NCBI GenBank assembly: GCA_020635015.1
Contig: JACKAP010000001.1
Coordinates: 682,001 to 746,000 of the forward strand
Origin: Calditrichia bacterium
Lineage (GTDB): Bacteria; Calditrichota; Calditrichia; RBG-13-44-9; J075
Reading direction: 5' to 3'
Length of the DNA: 64,000 bases
This document shows, in pieces, positions 36,711-45,987 of this stretch. Position 1 is the stretch's first letter. Each line of letters begins with the position of its first letter. The notes beneath the pieces were generated by a model. The model made no database searches, had not been told where the DNA came from, and saw nothing but the letters and a program-made list of their open reading frames with translations. Both the position numbers and the translations under genes were made by a program.

Positions 36711-37940
36711 ATGAGAGGATTGAATTACATACTGATGAATCATACCGCTTATCGAGCGCTGTTGCTGAATGTCTGTTTTACGCCGCTCTGGGTATGCTGC
36801 CTTCTGATGTTGCCAGGGCAAGCGCAGGAATTACCACCGGAAACGGCCGCAAAGATCCGCGGCTTGTGGATCGTGCGTCACAATATGAACTCCCCGGAAG
36901 CGATTGAACGCTTTCTGAAGTTCGCCGAACAATACCGCTTTACCGATCTGTTCGTGCAGGTGCGCGGCCGCGGGGATGCATATTACGAAAGCCATTTCGA
37001 GCCCACTGCGGAAGGGGTTAATCCCGGCTTCGATCCACTGTCTTACCTGTTGTTGCGCAATGAATCATATCGCTTCCGGATTCACGCCTGGGTCAACATC
37101 TTTTACTTCTGGAGCAGCCCGAAACTGCCGGCCGACCGGAACCATTTGATCTATCAAAAACCGGACTGGCTGGTTTATCCGCTGCAGTATGATTCCAGCG
37201 GAGGGGATTCCGCCAGCCTTTCCTCTCGCCGTAATGCGGAAGGCCTATATCATTCCCCTCTCAATAAAGAAGTTCAGGCACACCTGCTCAATGTCGTGCA
37301 TGATATTCTGGCGAATTACAAAGTAGATGGTATTCACCTCGATTATATCCGATTTCCCGGTATCGGGTACGACTATCAACCGGATGCCCGAAAAGCGTTT
37401 CGGGAAAAATATCTGCTGGATCCACTGGATTTTCAGAAGGACCCGGATGCTTTCGTATCTAATTTCGGGATCAACGGATATGAGTTGTTTTATTCTCGCT
37501 GGGCCCAGTTCCTGCGCGACGGCCTGTCGGAGTTTGTCGAAACTCTGGCTTATCAGGTACATTATGATTATCCCCGGGTAGTTATTTCCGCCGCAGTGAA
37601 ACCGGATCTGACCCAGGCCCATTGGGAATTTTATCAGGAATGGGACCGCTGGCTGGCCCGGGGATGGTTGGATTGGGCGATCCCGATGAACTATACCGCC
37701 GATCCGGCACTGTTCCGCAAACGGACCGAGCGAATGCTGGCCGGCTGCGATCCCTCGCGGCTGCTGATGGGAATCTCATTGTATAATCAGTCTCCGGAAG
37801 CTGCCCTGCAAAAAATATTGGCGATTGAAAACGACCCAATCGTTGGCTATGTTTTATTCTCATATGATCAATTTTTGCAGGACCCGGACCTGCAACGAAA
37901 ATATTTGCAATTTTTACCAACGGTGGAGGCCGAAAAATGA
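36711..37940 (+). CDS. secreted GHL10-type glycosidase-like protein
   Basis: 409 aa. An N-terminal hydrophobic segment (about residues 14-37) ending in Ala-x-Ala looks like a signal peptide. The rest matches the GHL10/DUF187 family of TIM-barrel glycosidase-like proteins: RGLWIVRHNMNSPE at the barrel start, VQVRGRGDAYY, and the conserved VDGIHLDYIRFPG with its Asp. Substrate unknown; related proteins are thought to act on cell-surface polysaccharide. Start uncertain: Met at 36711 or Met at 36735, as GAGAGG lies between them. The stop overlaps hutU by 4 nt. Confidence 0.8.
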   Translation: MRGLNYILMNHTAYRALLLNVCFTPLWVCCLLMLPGQAQELPPETAAKIRGLWIVRHNMNSPEAIERFLKFAEQYRFTDLFVQVRGRGDAYYESHFEPTAEGVNPGFDPLSYLLLRNESYRFRIHAWVNIFYFWSSPKLPADRNHLIYQKPDWLVYPLQYDSSGGDSASLSSRRNAEGLYHSPLNKEVQAHLLNVVHDILANYKVDGIHLDYIRFPGIGYDYQPDARKAFREKYLLDPLDFQKDPDAFVSNFGINGYELFYSRWAQFLRDGLSEFVETLAYQVHYDYPRVVISAAVKPDLTQAHWEFYQEWDRWLARGWLDWAIPMNYTADPALFRKRTERMLAGCDPSRLLMGISLYNQSPEAALQKILAIENDPIVGYVLFSYDQFLQDPDLQRKYLQFLPTVEAEK

Positions 37941-39586
37941 AGCGTGAAATTCGAGCACCTCGAGGAAATCAATTGTCCTGCAAGGGATGGCACCAGGAAG
38001 CCGCCCTGCGAATGCTGATGAACAATCTGGATCCGGAGGTCGCCGAAGCCCCGGATGAATTGGTGGTCTACGGCGGATCGGGAAAAGCCGCCCGCAACTG
38101 GGAGGCGTTTGATGCGATCGTTGCCGCGCTGCGCACTCTGGAGAATGATGAGACATTGCTGGTGCAAAGCGGAAAGCCGGTGGGGATTTTCCAAACCCAT
38201 CCCTATGCCCCGCGGGTGCTGATCGCCAATTCCAACCTCGTCGGTCGCTGGGCCAACTGGGAGACCTTTCGCGAATTGGAAAAAAAAGGGTTGATCATGT
38301 TCGGTCAGATGACCGCTGGCAGTTGGATCTATATCGGCACCCAGGGGATTTTGCAGGGCACTTACGAGACCTTTGCCGAGATTGCCCGGAAACGGTTTGG
38401 CGGTGATCTGGCCGGTACTCTGGCCCTCACCGCCGGTTTGGGCGGCATGGGCGGTGCCCAGCCTTTGTCGGTGACCATGAACAACGGGGTGGTGATCACC
38501 GTGGAGATTGACGCCCACCGGATCCAGCGCCGCCTGGAAACCCGCTACCTGGACCGGCAGGCCAATGATCTGGAAGAGGCGCTGCGGATGGCCAATCAGG
38601 CCAAAGCAGAGCGGCGGCCGCTGTCGATCGGCCTGCTGGGCAATGCCGCCGACATTTTCCCGGAGATGGTCAAGCGCAATATCATTCCCGATATTGTTAC
38701 CGATCAGACCTCTGCCCATGACGAATTGAACGGCTATGTGCCCAACGGCTTGGCCTACCAGGAGGCCCTCGATTTACGCCAGCGCGATCCCGACCAGTAT
38801 ATCGCCCGGTCGATGAAGGCGATGGCGCAGCATTGCCAGGCGATGCTCGATATGCAACGGAGGGGCGCAGAGACGTTCGATTACGGGAACAATCTGCGCG
38901 GCCAGGCATTGAAGGCAGGCGTGGCCAATGCCTTCGATTATCCCGGTTTTGTGCCCGCCTATATCCGGCCGTTGTTCTGCGTGGGTAAAGGACCGTTCCG
39001 CTGGGCAGCACTTTCCGGCGATCCAGAGGATATCTACCGTACCGACGAACTGGTAAAGACCCTCTTCCCGGAAGACCGGGCGCTGATTCGTTGGATCGAT
39101 ATGGCGCAGCAGCAGGTCGCCTTCCAGGGACTGCCCTCGCGGATCTGCTGGCTGGGCTATGGCGAACGCGCCCGGCTTGGCCTGGCGATGAATGAACTGG
39201 TCAAGAAAGGCGAACTGAAAGCACCGGTGGTGATCGGCCGCGATCATCTCGACTGCGGCTCAGTCGCCTCGCCCAACCGGGAGACCGAAGCGATGCGCGA
39301 CGGCAGTGACGCCATTGCCGACTGGCCGTTGCTAAACGGAATGCTCAATGTGGCCTCCGGCGCCTCCTGGGTCTCGATGCACCACGGCGGCGGGGTGGGA
39401 ATCGGCTACTCCCAGCATTCCGGAGTCGTGATGGTGGCCGACGGCACTGACGAGACTGCCCGGCGGATTAGCCGGGTGCTTACCAACGACCCCGGCACCG
39501 GGGTGATGCGCCATGTGGATGCCGGCTATCCGGAGGCGATCGCCTGTGCGAAGGAAAAAGGCGTTAAGATACCGATGATGAAGTAA
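37937..39586 (+). CDS. hutU: urocanate hydratase
   Basis: 549 aa. Second step of histidine breakdown, urocanate to imidazolonepropionate, with tightly bound NAD. Cys404 in the RICWLG motif matches the family catalytic Cys (Cys410 in Pseudomonas putida); GGLGGMGGAQP is the NAD loop, and GRDHLDCGSVASPNRETEAM follows. GGAGG precedes the ATG. No hutH, hutI or formimino-glutamate gene is in the window; the gene is coupled to a GHL10-like protein and followed by mnmA. Confidence 0.97.
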   Translation: MKREIRAPRGNQLSCKGWHQEAALRMLMNNLDPEVAEAPDELVVYGGSGKAARNWEAFDAIVAALRTLENDETLLVQSGKPVGIFQTHPYAPRVLIANSNLVGRWANWETFRELEKKGLIMFGQMTAGSWIYIGTQGILQGTYETFAEIARKRFGGDLAGTLALTAGLGGMGGAQPLSVTMNNGVVITVEIDAHRIQRRLETRYLDRQANDLEEALRMANQAKAERRPLSIGLLGNAADIFPEMVKRNIIPDIVTDQTSAHDELNGYVPNGLAYQEALDLRQRDPDQYIARSMKAMAQHCQAMLDMQRRGAETFDYGNNLRGQALKAGVANAFDYPGFVPAYIRPLFCVGKGPFRWAALSGDPEDIYRTDELVKTLFPEDRALIRWIDMAQQQVAFQGLPSRICWLGYGERARLGLAMNELVKKGELKAPVVIGRDHLDCGSVASPNRETEAMRDGSDAIADWPLLNGMLNVASGASWVSMHHGGGVGIGYSQHSGVVMVADGTDETARRISRVLTNDPGTGVMRHVDAGYPEAIACAKEKGVKIPMMK

Positions 39587-39601
39587 ATTGATCGAACCAT
39601 T

Positions 39602-40663
39602 ATGAAAATTGCCATGCTGCTTTCCGGCGGTGTCGACAGCTCGGTGGCCATGCGGCTGCTGCAGGAAAAGGGCCACGACATCACCGCATTTTACCTGAAA
39701 ATCTGGCTGCAGGAGGAATTTTCCTTTCTGGGGGATTGTCCCTGGGAAGAAGACCTTTCCTACGTGCGTGCGGTGTGTGAACAAACCGGCATCCCCCTGG
39801 AGGTGGTGCCGATGCAGTCGGAATACTGGGACTCGGTGATTAAATACACCATCGAAGAGATTGAAGCCGGGCGTACGCCCAACCCGGATATGTTGTGCAA
39901 CAATTGGGTCAAATTCGGCCAGTTCCTCGACAAGATCGATCCGGCATTTGAGAAAGTCGCCTCCGGACATTACGCCCGGGTGCGGGAGGTAAACGGGAAA
40001 TTCCTGCTGGAGCGGACGCCGGACCCGGTAAAAGATCAGACTTATTTCCTTGCTTATCTTTCCCAACAGCAACTCTCCCGGGCGCTGTTCCCCCTGGGCG
40101 ATTATGCCAAAGCGCAGGTACGGGAATTGGCGCGGCAGTTCAACTTACCCACTCAGAACCGCCGCGACAGCCAGGGCCTGTGTTTCCTGGGACAGATCAA
40201 GTTCTCCGACTTTGTTAAGGAACACCTCGGCGTTCGCAAAGGTGATATTGTCAATATTGACACCGGCGATAAATTGGGGGAGCACAACGGATATTATTAT
40301 TACACCATCGGCCAGCGGCAGGGGCTGGGGCTTTCCGGCGGACCCTGGTATGTGGTCGAGAAAGATATTCCTAACAACCGCATTTATATTTCGCTGCGTC
40401 AGAATATGGGGGACAAGTACCGCGATACCTTCCGGGTGGGAAATTTCAATTGGATTGCCGGGGAGCGTCCTACTAAAACCGATCTGCAGGTAAAGATCCG
40501 CCACGGCGCGGTGATCTACCGCTGCCAGGTGCGCTTCGACGACGATGATCATGCCTCGGTGACCCTGGAGCGACCGGATCGTCCCGGCATCGCCCCAGGG
40601 CAATTTGCGGTTTTTTACGATGAGCAGGTTTGCCTGGGAGGTGGGGTTATCCTGGAGCAGTGA
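39602..40663 (+). CDS. mnmA: tRNA-specific 2-thiouridylase MnmA
   Basis: 353 aa. Thiolates U34 of Lys, Glu and Gln tRNAs. The PP-loop SGGVDSS is at residues 8-14; the catalytic cysteines are Cys99 (in NPDMLCN) and Cys194 (in SQGLCFLG). The tRNA-binding and beta-barrel domains follow. It lies 15 nt after hutU; no Shine-Dalgarno site is seen, which suggests coupling to hutU. It converges with the lytic transglycosylase gene at 40707. Confidence 0.95.
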   Translation: MKIAMLLSGGVDSSVAMRLLQEKGHDITAFYLKIWLQEEFSFLGDCPWEEDLSYVRAVCEQTGIPLEVVPMQSEYWDSVIKYTIEEIEAGRTPNPDMLCNNWVKFGQFLDKIDPAFEKVASGHYARVREVNGKFLLERTPDPVKDQTYFLAYLSQQQLSRALFPLGDYAKAQVRELARQFNLPTQNRRDSQGLCFLGQIKFSDFVKEHLGVRKGDIVNIDTGDKLGEHNGYYYYTIGQRQGLGLSGGPWYVVEKDIPNNRIYISLRQNMGDKYRDTFRVGNFNWIAGERPTKTDLQVKIRHGAVIYRCQVRFDDDDHASVTLERPDRPGIAPGQFAVFYDEQVCLGGGVILEQ

Positions 40664-40706
40664 GAAATCTGTTCGCGCTAGAACTTCTCAAATAACATTA
40701 TAACCA

Positions 40707-41834
40707 TCAATACAACCCCACCCGCTCCTGCACCTTGCGAAGATAATCCCGGGTTTCATAATAAGGCAGATTATAGAGCAGGTGAGCATAAAGCCGGTCC
40801 GGAGGCATGGCATTGATCTGCGGAATGACGGCGTTGACCTGCCGCCGACCGCCAAAGGCCCGGGCCACGTTGTTCGGGCCGGTGTTGTAGCCGGCAGTGA
40901 TCAGGTAGCGGCGATTCTGCAGATCCAGCACCCCGGCGAAATGGTAATGCTTCAGTTTGTGCAAATAGGCAATCCCCAACTCGATATTCTTCTCCGGATC
41001 GAACAGGATTGCCGGCGAGGGCTCGCCGCGGCCGCCCAGAAATTCGTAGGCTTCTTTGCCACCGGAGTAGGGCACCAGTTGCATTAGCCCGTAAGCGTGG
41101 CCCATCCGTCCCCCGGCGCGGCGGAAGGTGGAGATGGCCTTGGGGTTGAACGCCGATTCGGTATGAATGATCGCCATGATCAGTTTGGGGTCGACCTCAT
41201 ATTTTTGCGCAAATCTTTGCACCGCCGGCCAAACTGCCTGGGCCCGGTTGCGCAGATGATTCTGGCGGAAAGGAATGTTGACGGTCATCTGTTGATATTG
41301 CCGTCCGTCCGGAGCGGTGTAATTTTGCCTCCGGATATGATCCGGCGGAATCTGCCGTCCATCCTGGCCATACTGCAGTTGGTTATCCAGAATCGGCGGC
41401 TGGTTATCGGCCGCCCGCTCCCGGAGCAGTTGATTTAATATGCTGAGCGCCTGCTGCTGGAGCAGGGCCGGATCGCTGCCGGGATCTCCCAATACCTCGA
41501 TGGTCAGGTTGCCGTTCTCGAAATCGGCCTGGAAACGGCTGTCTTTGTTCTCGCCATAACCCACCCAGTTTTTGACATCAGAAAAACGCACTTCCTGCCA
41601 CTTTCGCTTTACCGCCGCCACATGGGCTTGCCAGGCTGCGGATTCACGATCGACCATATCCTGCCAGCGCGCCCGCTCCTCCCGGCGCTGCTGCTCCCAG
41701 GCCTTTTTTTCACGCTGACGCTGCTGCTCCCAACGGGCCCGTTCCCGCTCCCGCTGCTTTTGCCAGTTTTCAGTCTGGGCGAAGAGGGAAGATAGTCCCA
41801 AAAGCATTGTTAAAAGGATCGGAAAAATTTTCAT
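40707..41834 (-). CDS. MltC-like lytic transglycosylase with coiled-coil linker
   Basis: 375 aa. Signal peptide (residues 1-20), then a Trp/Arg/Glu-rich coiled coil (about 22-85), a region resembling the MltC N-terminal domain, and a C-terminal SLT domain. The catalytic Glu226 lies in IIHTESAFNP; GLMQLVP and AGYNTGPNN complete the active site. It cleaves peptidoglycan strands to 1,6-anhydro ends. The motif supports the activity; the periplasmic or outer-membrane site is inferred. Last of a co-directional set starting at blaI. Confidence 0.9.
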   Translation of the reverse strand: MKIFPILLTMLLGLSSLFAQTENWQKQRERERARWEQQRQREKKAWEQQRREERARWQDMVDRESAAWQAHVAAVKRKWQEVRFSDVKNWVGYGENKDSRFQADFENGNLTIEVLGDPGSDPALLQQQALSILNQLLRERAADNQPPILDNQLQYGQDGRQIPPDHIRRQNYTAPDGRQYQQMTVNIPFRQNHLRNRAQAVWPAVQRFAQKYEVDPKLIMAIIHTESAFNPKAISTFRRAGGRMGHAYGLMQLVPYSGGKEAYEFLGGRGEPSPAILFDPEKNIELGIAYLHKLKHYHFAGVLDLQNRRYLITAGYNTGPNNVARAFGGRRQVNAVIPQINAMPPDRLYAHLLYNLPYYETRDYLRKVQERVGLY

Positions 41835-41870
41835 CGTGATATCCTGATCGCTTAAAGCCTAAATTGGAGT

Positions 41871-41988
41871 TGTCATTGCGAGGCGTTTTTTGCCGAAGCA
41901 ATCTCTCGCGGGGTGCACCTATCTGCAGTTACGTTGGGAGCGATCCGCTGGAGATTGCCGCGCCGCCCAAAACGCGGCTCGCAATGAC
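41871..41988. repeat. inverted-arm repeat of TGTCATTGCGAGG type
   Basis: TGTCATTGCGAGG...GAAGCAATCTC (41871-41905) faces GAGATTGC...GCTCGCAATGAC (41951-41988). This word pair is a common intergenic repeat in environmental bacteria. It opens the 414-nt gene-free stretch 41835-42248, which otherwise holds only the repeat at 42090-42227. Confidence 0.75.
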
Positions 41989-42089
41989 GTCACCTGTATA
42001 CGAATCACATTGATAAATCACATCTGTGCTGATGATCATGTCGTCGGTTGTTCTCCGTTCACCCATTATGCGTTTCTTTCTCCGTGCTG

Positions 42090-42227
42090 CAATCGCTCAA
42101 AACTTTGTTTTTTTAGCAAAATTTTCTGGTAAATGTATTCCAATGAGCATTTACCGCTGAGCATTAAGCATTTACCATTTGGGTGCGGCCGCAGGCCGCG
42201 CCAAGACCTCTGTGGCTCTGTGGCTAA
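42090..42227. repeat. second copy of the 1784-1980 element interior
   Basis: Aligns with 1842-1977 at about 90% identity by eye: the same AAAACTTTG word, three GCATTTACC/GGTAAATG words, a GCGGCC/GGCCGC stem and a CTCTGTGGCTCTGTGGC right end. The left terminal repeat is missing. It lies in the same orientation relative to minus-strand genes as copy 1. Confidence 0.8.
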
Positions 42228-42248
42228 AAAATCAACTTCCAGCAACCC

Positions 42249-43313
42249 TCATCCCATCCGCCGGCTGATCTCGTAGTGGTTGACGATCACGTGGCTGAGA
42301 TAGGTGGTCGATTGCTCAATGGCGGGTATTTTGCCGTAGTCGCTGTAGGGATCATCTGCTTCTGCGGTGCTGCCCAGCCCGGCGTTGTAGGCGATCGCCG
42401 CAGCGAGAATGTTACCGTGACGGGCGCGCAGGGCCTCCGCCATCATCCGCACCATCCCATCGACCGGCTTTTTATAAGTGAACCGCTCATCAAAATTTAA
42501 GATAAATTCCAGATCGCGGTTATCAAAAATATTGCGCCCTTCCACGTTGGCTTGCAGGTAAAGCTTGAAATCGTCCCGAGCCTGGCGGCGTTTTTCATGG
42601 AAAGATTCGTAGGTTTCGAGGTAATCCAGGTAGTTGCCGGCTGCCTCACGGTATTGATCGGCGTTACCGGAACGGATGATCTGCAGGGTCTCTTCCAGGG
42701 TGAACCGTTTTGCCGGGCGGTCGTTGCGGCGATAGCTGCGCTGTTCATCGCGCAGTTGGTAATACTCTGCAACTTTACCGGCTAAATGGTATTGCCGGTA
42801 AGGAGGCTGCCCGTGATCGGGGCGCCGGCCGGCGCAGAGCATATTATAAGCCTCGGCGGTGGGCTGGATAAACTGGCAGATCCCCACCGCCAGGGAACTG
42901 GAAACCGCGAATTCATAGAAATAAGATTCCTTCATCATCTGGGCCATGACCCATATCGGATCGACCGGGTAGATGCGGCGTTGTTCCTGCACCGAGCGCA
43001 GCAGCCAGTAGGTAATGTTGTAGACCCGCTTTTCCAGATCAACTTCCCCGAAGCGCCGATGCCAGACCGGCATCGGCTTATCCCGGTAATGCGCCTCCAG
43101 GAAATCCAGAATGGCCCGGGTAAGCCGTTTGCGGAAATAATTTTCACTGAGATCGGCCGGCGGTACATAGCTGCGGGGAATGATAATCCGCACGGCATCA
43201 TCGGTCGCAGCATTCCCGTGCAGCTCCTGAGCGGCGAGCTGCCGGAGGTCCATCCAGGAAAGCGCCACAACGCCGCCCAGGCTCTTCAGAAAAAAACGCC
43301 GGTTTGTGGTCAT
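42249..43313 (-). CDS. lytic-transglycosylase-like protein with Tat-type signal
   Basis: 354 aa from the chosen start. NRRFFLK (residues 4-10) followed by a hydrophobic stretch is a twin-arginine-like signal, unusual for this family. The lysozyme-like domain has Glu129 in MKESYFYE, GICQFIQPTAEAYN, and AYNAGLG near the C-terminus. The frame opens 9 codons earlier, but AGGA lies 8 nt before Met at 43313. Substrate presumed peptidoglycan; activity inferred from motif. It neighbours a second lytic transglycosylase downstream. Confidence 0.8.
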   Translation of the reverse strand: MTTNRRFFLKSLGGVVALSWMDLRQLAAQELHGNAATDDAVRIIIPRSYVPPADLSENYFRKRLTRAILDFLEAHYRDKPMPVWHRRFGEVDLEKRVYNITYWLLRSVQEQRRIYPVDPIWVMAQMMKESYFYEFAVSSSLAVGICQFIQPTAEAYNMLCAGRRPDHGQPPYRQYHLAGKVAEYYQLRDEQRSYRRNDRPAKRFTLEETLQIIRSGNADQYREAAGNYLDYLETYESFHEKRRQARDDFKLYLQANVEGRNIFDNRDLEFILNFDERFTYKKPVDGMVRMMAEALRARHGNILAAAIAYNAGLGSTAEADDPYSDYGKIPAIEQSTTYLSHVIVNHYEISRRMG

Positions 43314-43397
43314 GGGTTGATTCCTGCTATCATAAGTCAACTAAAAAAAGAATGATAGCAATAATGGGAATTTTTTCTCGGAAATCAAGCCCTATCC

Positions 43398-44189
43398 TTA
43401 ATCGCCGTCGATGATCCCGCCGATCCGGCCCAGCACCGAGCCCTCCCCCTGGCGTTTGCCGCCGACGGAAGGGGCGTGCTGCAGCACCCGGTCGGCCAGG
43501 CGGGAGAAGGGCAGGCTCTGCAGGAACACCGTGCCGGTGCCGCGCAGGGTGGCCAGGAAGAGACCTTCCCCGCCGAAGAACATCGATTTTAATCCTCCGG
43601 CCCGTTCGATATTATAGTCGATGCCCGGAGAGAAAGCGACGATGCAGCCGGTATCCACCCGAATGACATCATTGTTGAGTTCTTTTTTGATTACCGTGCC
43701 CCCGGCGTGAATGAAGGCCATGCCGTCGCCGCGCAGCCGCTGCAAGATGAAACCCTCGCCGCCGAAAAAGCCGGTGCCCAGCCGCTTGGTGAAGGCGATG
43801 CTGACCTCGGTGCCTAAAGCCGCGCAGAGAAAAGCGTCTTTCTGGCAGATTAGTTCGTGGTGAATCTTGCTCATGTCGACCGGGATGATCTTGCCGGGAT
43901 AGGGAGCAGCAAAAGCTACCCGCCGTTTTCCGCTGCCACCGGTGTGGGTGAAGTGGGTCATGAAGATCGATTCGCCGGTGAGCATGCGTTTGCCCACGTT
44001 CAGCAGCTTGTTGAACACGCCTTCGTTGGCAGTGGAACCGTCGCCCATGCGGGTTTCGAAGGTAATGCCATCCTCCATCCAGTTCATGGCGCCGGCTTCG
44101 GCGATCACAGATTCCTCGGGATCGAGTTCGACTTCGACCACCTGCATATCATCGCCGTAAATTTCATAATCGACTTCGTGGCATTGCAT
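43398..44189 (-). CDS. AIM24/TIGR00266-family protein
   Basis: 263 aa. Consists of one AIM24-type beta-rich domain with repeated Gly-rich turns (GEGFILQRLRGDG, GGEGLFLATLRGTG). Acidic N-terminus. The family is widespread and of unknown function; the yeast member is mitochondrial. AAGGAG precedes the ATG. It lies between the ABC permease genes and the two transglycosylases on the same strand. Confidence 0.88.
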   Translation of the reverse strand: MQCHEVDYEIYGDDMQVVEVELDPEESVIAEAGAMNWMEDGITFETRMGDGSTANEGVFNKLLNVGKRMLTGESIFMTHFTHTGGSGKRRVAFAAPYPGKIIPVDMSKIHHELICQKDAFLCAALGTEVSIAFTKRLGTGFFGGEGFILQRLRGDGMAFIHAGGTVIKKELNNDVIRVDTGCIVAFSPGIDYNIERAGGLKSMFFGGEGLFLATLRGTGTVFLQSLPFSRLADRVLQHAPSVGGKRQGEGSVLGRIGGIIDGD

Positions 44190-44360
44190 GCATCTTCTCC
44201 TTTTTAGGTGTAGGTTGAGATTCGTGTCTACTTTCTCCGTCTCGTCGACAGGATTTACCGGATTTATCGAGATCAGGTTTCCGGTTGCGGAAAAAATATA
44301 GGGGGAGATAGCAGGTTGGGCAAGTTCTTTTCGAGGAGATGACGGAAATGTCGGTTTGGT

Positions 44361-44475
44361 GCCACGCTTCGCGTGGCGCCCGGTCTTTCGACGCTCTGCG
44401 TCGAGAGCGCACGGATTTGATGCTTGCTGACGTGACGCAGAGCGTCACTCAGCGCATTCGACGCGGAGCGTCGAA
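44361..44475. repeat. cluster of four triloop palindromes
   Basis: Four perfect hairpins with 3-nt loops lie within 115 bp: GCCACGC-TTC-GCGTGGC (44361), TCGACGC-TCT-GCGTCGA (44388), GTGACGC-AGA-GCGTCAC (44432) and TTCGACGC-GGA-GCGTCGAA (44457). They lie in the 317-nt gap between the AIM24 gene and the ABC permease gene. The left part of that gap (44190-44360) shows nothing recognisable. Confidence 0.85.
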
Positions 44476-44506
44476 CGAGAACTCCGCTCTCCGCCCTCCG
44501 CGTCTT

Positions 44507-45976
44507 TCACCGCACATCATAGCGCAAAAATCCCACAAACGCTCCGGCAAACGCCAGCACCGTAAACAGCACCAGCAGGACAAGGTCCGGCATGACCCTT
44601 CCGAGGGAGCGGGAGAGTAGGTAATCCGGAGGGGTAAAGCGAGGCACTTCGCTGAGATCCAGGCTTTGGGCATCGACACCTCCGGTCGATATGTTGATGC
44701 CGCTCTCGCTGCTGATGCTGATGCGCATGCCGCTGTGGCCGCCGCTCTCCTTACGCTTCATATCCAGAAAATCGTTGAAGATGGTGCGGTAGGCCTGCAT
44801 GGCATCTTCATACCGGGTCTTGAGGTCGATATCATTTCCGGCCAGTTGCATAGCCGCCAACTGGTAGGCGGAGGCCGGGGAAAAACGCGCAAGGATGAAA
44901 GCCAGCTGCTCCTGTATGGCGCGGCGATTACGAAAATCTTCCTGAAGTTTCCGTCCGTATTCACTGATGTCCTGCTGCAGCTTCTTGCGCTCGGCGTCTT
45001 CCTCCTCCAGCCAGGCCCACATATTGGCATCTTCGTAGGCCTCCCGTTCTTCCGCAGACATTCCGGCGGTGACGGCGTTTCGTTCCTGATAACGCTGGCT
45101 CATGGCCTCGCTGTGCTGATCCCAGCGCTCCTGGCTGTAGCCGGCCAGCTTGCTGTCGATTTCGGCGATACCGGGCACCGGAACCAGCTGACCGGCCAGC
45201 ATGGCCCCGGCGCGAGGGATGATCAGCACCAGAGTAACCCATCCTACCAGCAGAAGCAAAAATGCGACGGAGGAGCTGCGAGTGCGTGCGGAAACCAGCA
45301 GACCGAGTGCCAGAAAAAAGGTGAAAAAGAGCAGGGAAAATCCGATCAGCAGGAAGATCCTGAGCCAATGATCCGCGGTCAGCGGGATGCGGTAAAGCAG
45401 CACCAGCAGCAGTGCCAGCAGAATTGGAATCAGCAGCGGGATGACCATGCCCAGCCAGGAACCGATTAATTTACCCAAAATATAACGCACCCGGGGCACC
45501 GGATTGGCAAAGGTCAGCTTTAAGGTGCCCTGTTCCCGTTCCCCATTGATGGCATCGTAGGTGAAGAGTATGGCCAGCAGCGACAGAGCGATCTGCACCA
45601 CAAAGCTGAAATCGATAAAACGGAAAATTGCGAAAATCGGATCTTCCGAATAATTGCTCCGGCGCAGTTTGATCTCTTCCCATTCACTGATCGCGGAAAA
45701 TCGCCCGATGTCGTAGTGCACCCCGGATACAAAGATCTGCATTGGGTCCGGCTGGCGGTACACCCGGGTATGCAGGGCCGACCAGGAAGAAGATTCGGCC
45801 ATTTCCTGATCGTTGAGCTGGCGCGCGGTTTCGTATTGTGTCATAGAAGCGCGGTATTCCTGGATGCCGATGAAGACACTCAGCAGAATCAGCACCGCAC
45901 AGGTGCCAAATGTCCCGACAAATTTGGGACTGGCGATGATGGATTTAAGTTCTTTCTGGATTAGTAGAGATAGCAT
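44507..45976 (-). CDS. ABC-2 type transporter permease (second of two paralogues)
   Basis: 489 aa. TM1 near residues 22-40, a large outside loop, then a membrane block (about 125-270) that contains GEREQGTLKLTFANPVPR, the ABC-2 family hallmark; a charged coiled-coil segment (about 290-360), and a last TM at the C-terminus ending in FAGAFVGFLRYDVR. Paralogue of 46222-47634, with the same layout and an almost identical ending. It works with the ATPase at 47668. Start at 45976 behind AGGAG; a 22-bp repeat array begins just upstream. Confidence 0.88.
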   Translation of the reverse strand: MLSLLIQKELKSIIASPKFVGTFGTCAVLILLSVFIGIQEYRASMTQYETARQLNDQEMAESSSWSALHTRVYRQPDPMQIFVSGVHYDIGRFSAISEWEEIKLRRSNYSEDPIFAIFRFIDFSFVVQIALSLLAILFTYDAINGEREQGTLKLTFANPVPRVRYILGKLIGSWLGMVIPLLIPILLALLLVLLYRIPLTADHWLRIFLLIGFSLLFFTFFLALGLLVSARTRSSSVAFLLLLVGWVTLVLIIPRAGAMLAGQLVPVPGIAEIDSKLAGYSQERWDQHSEAMSQRYQERNAVTAGMSAEEREAYEDANMWAWLEEEDAERKKLQQDISEYGRKLQEDFRNRRAIQEQLAFILARFSPASAYQLAAMQLAGNDIDLKTRYEDAMQAYRTIFNDFLDMKRKESGGHSGMRISISSESGINISTGGVDAQSLDLSEVPRFTPPDYLLSRSLGRVMPDLVLLVLFTVLAFAGAFVGFLRYDVR

Positions 45977-45987
45977 GATTGCTCCTG

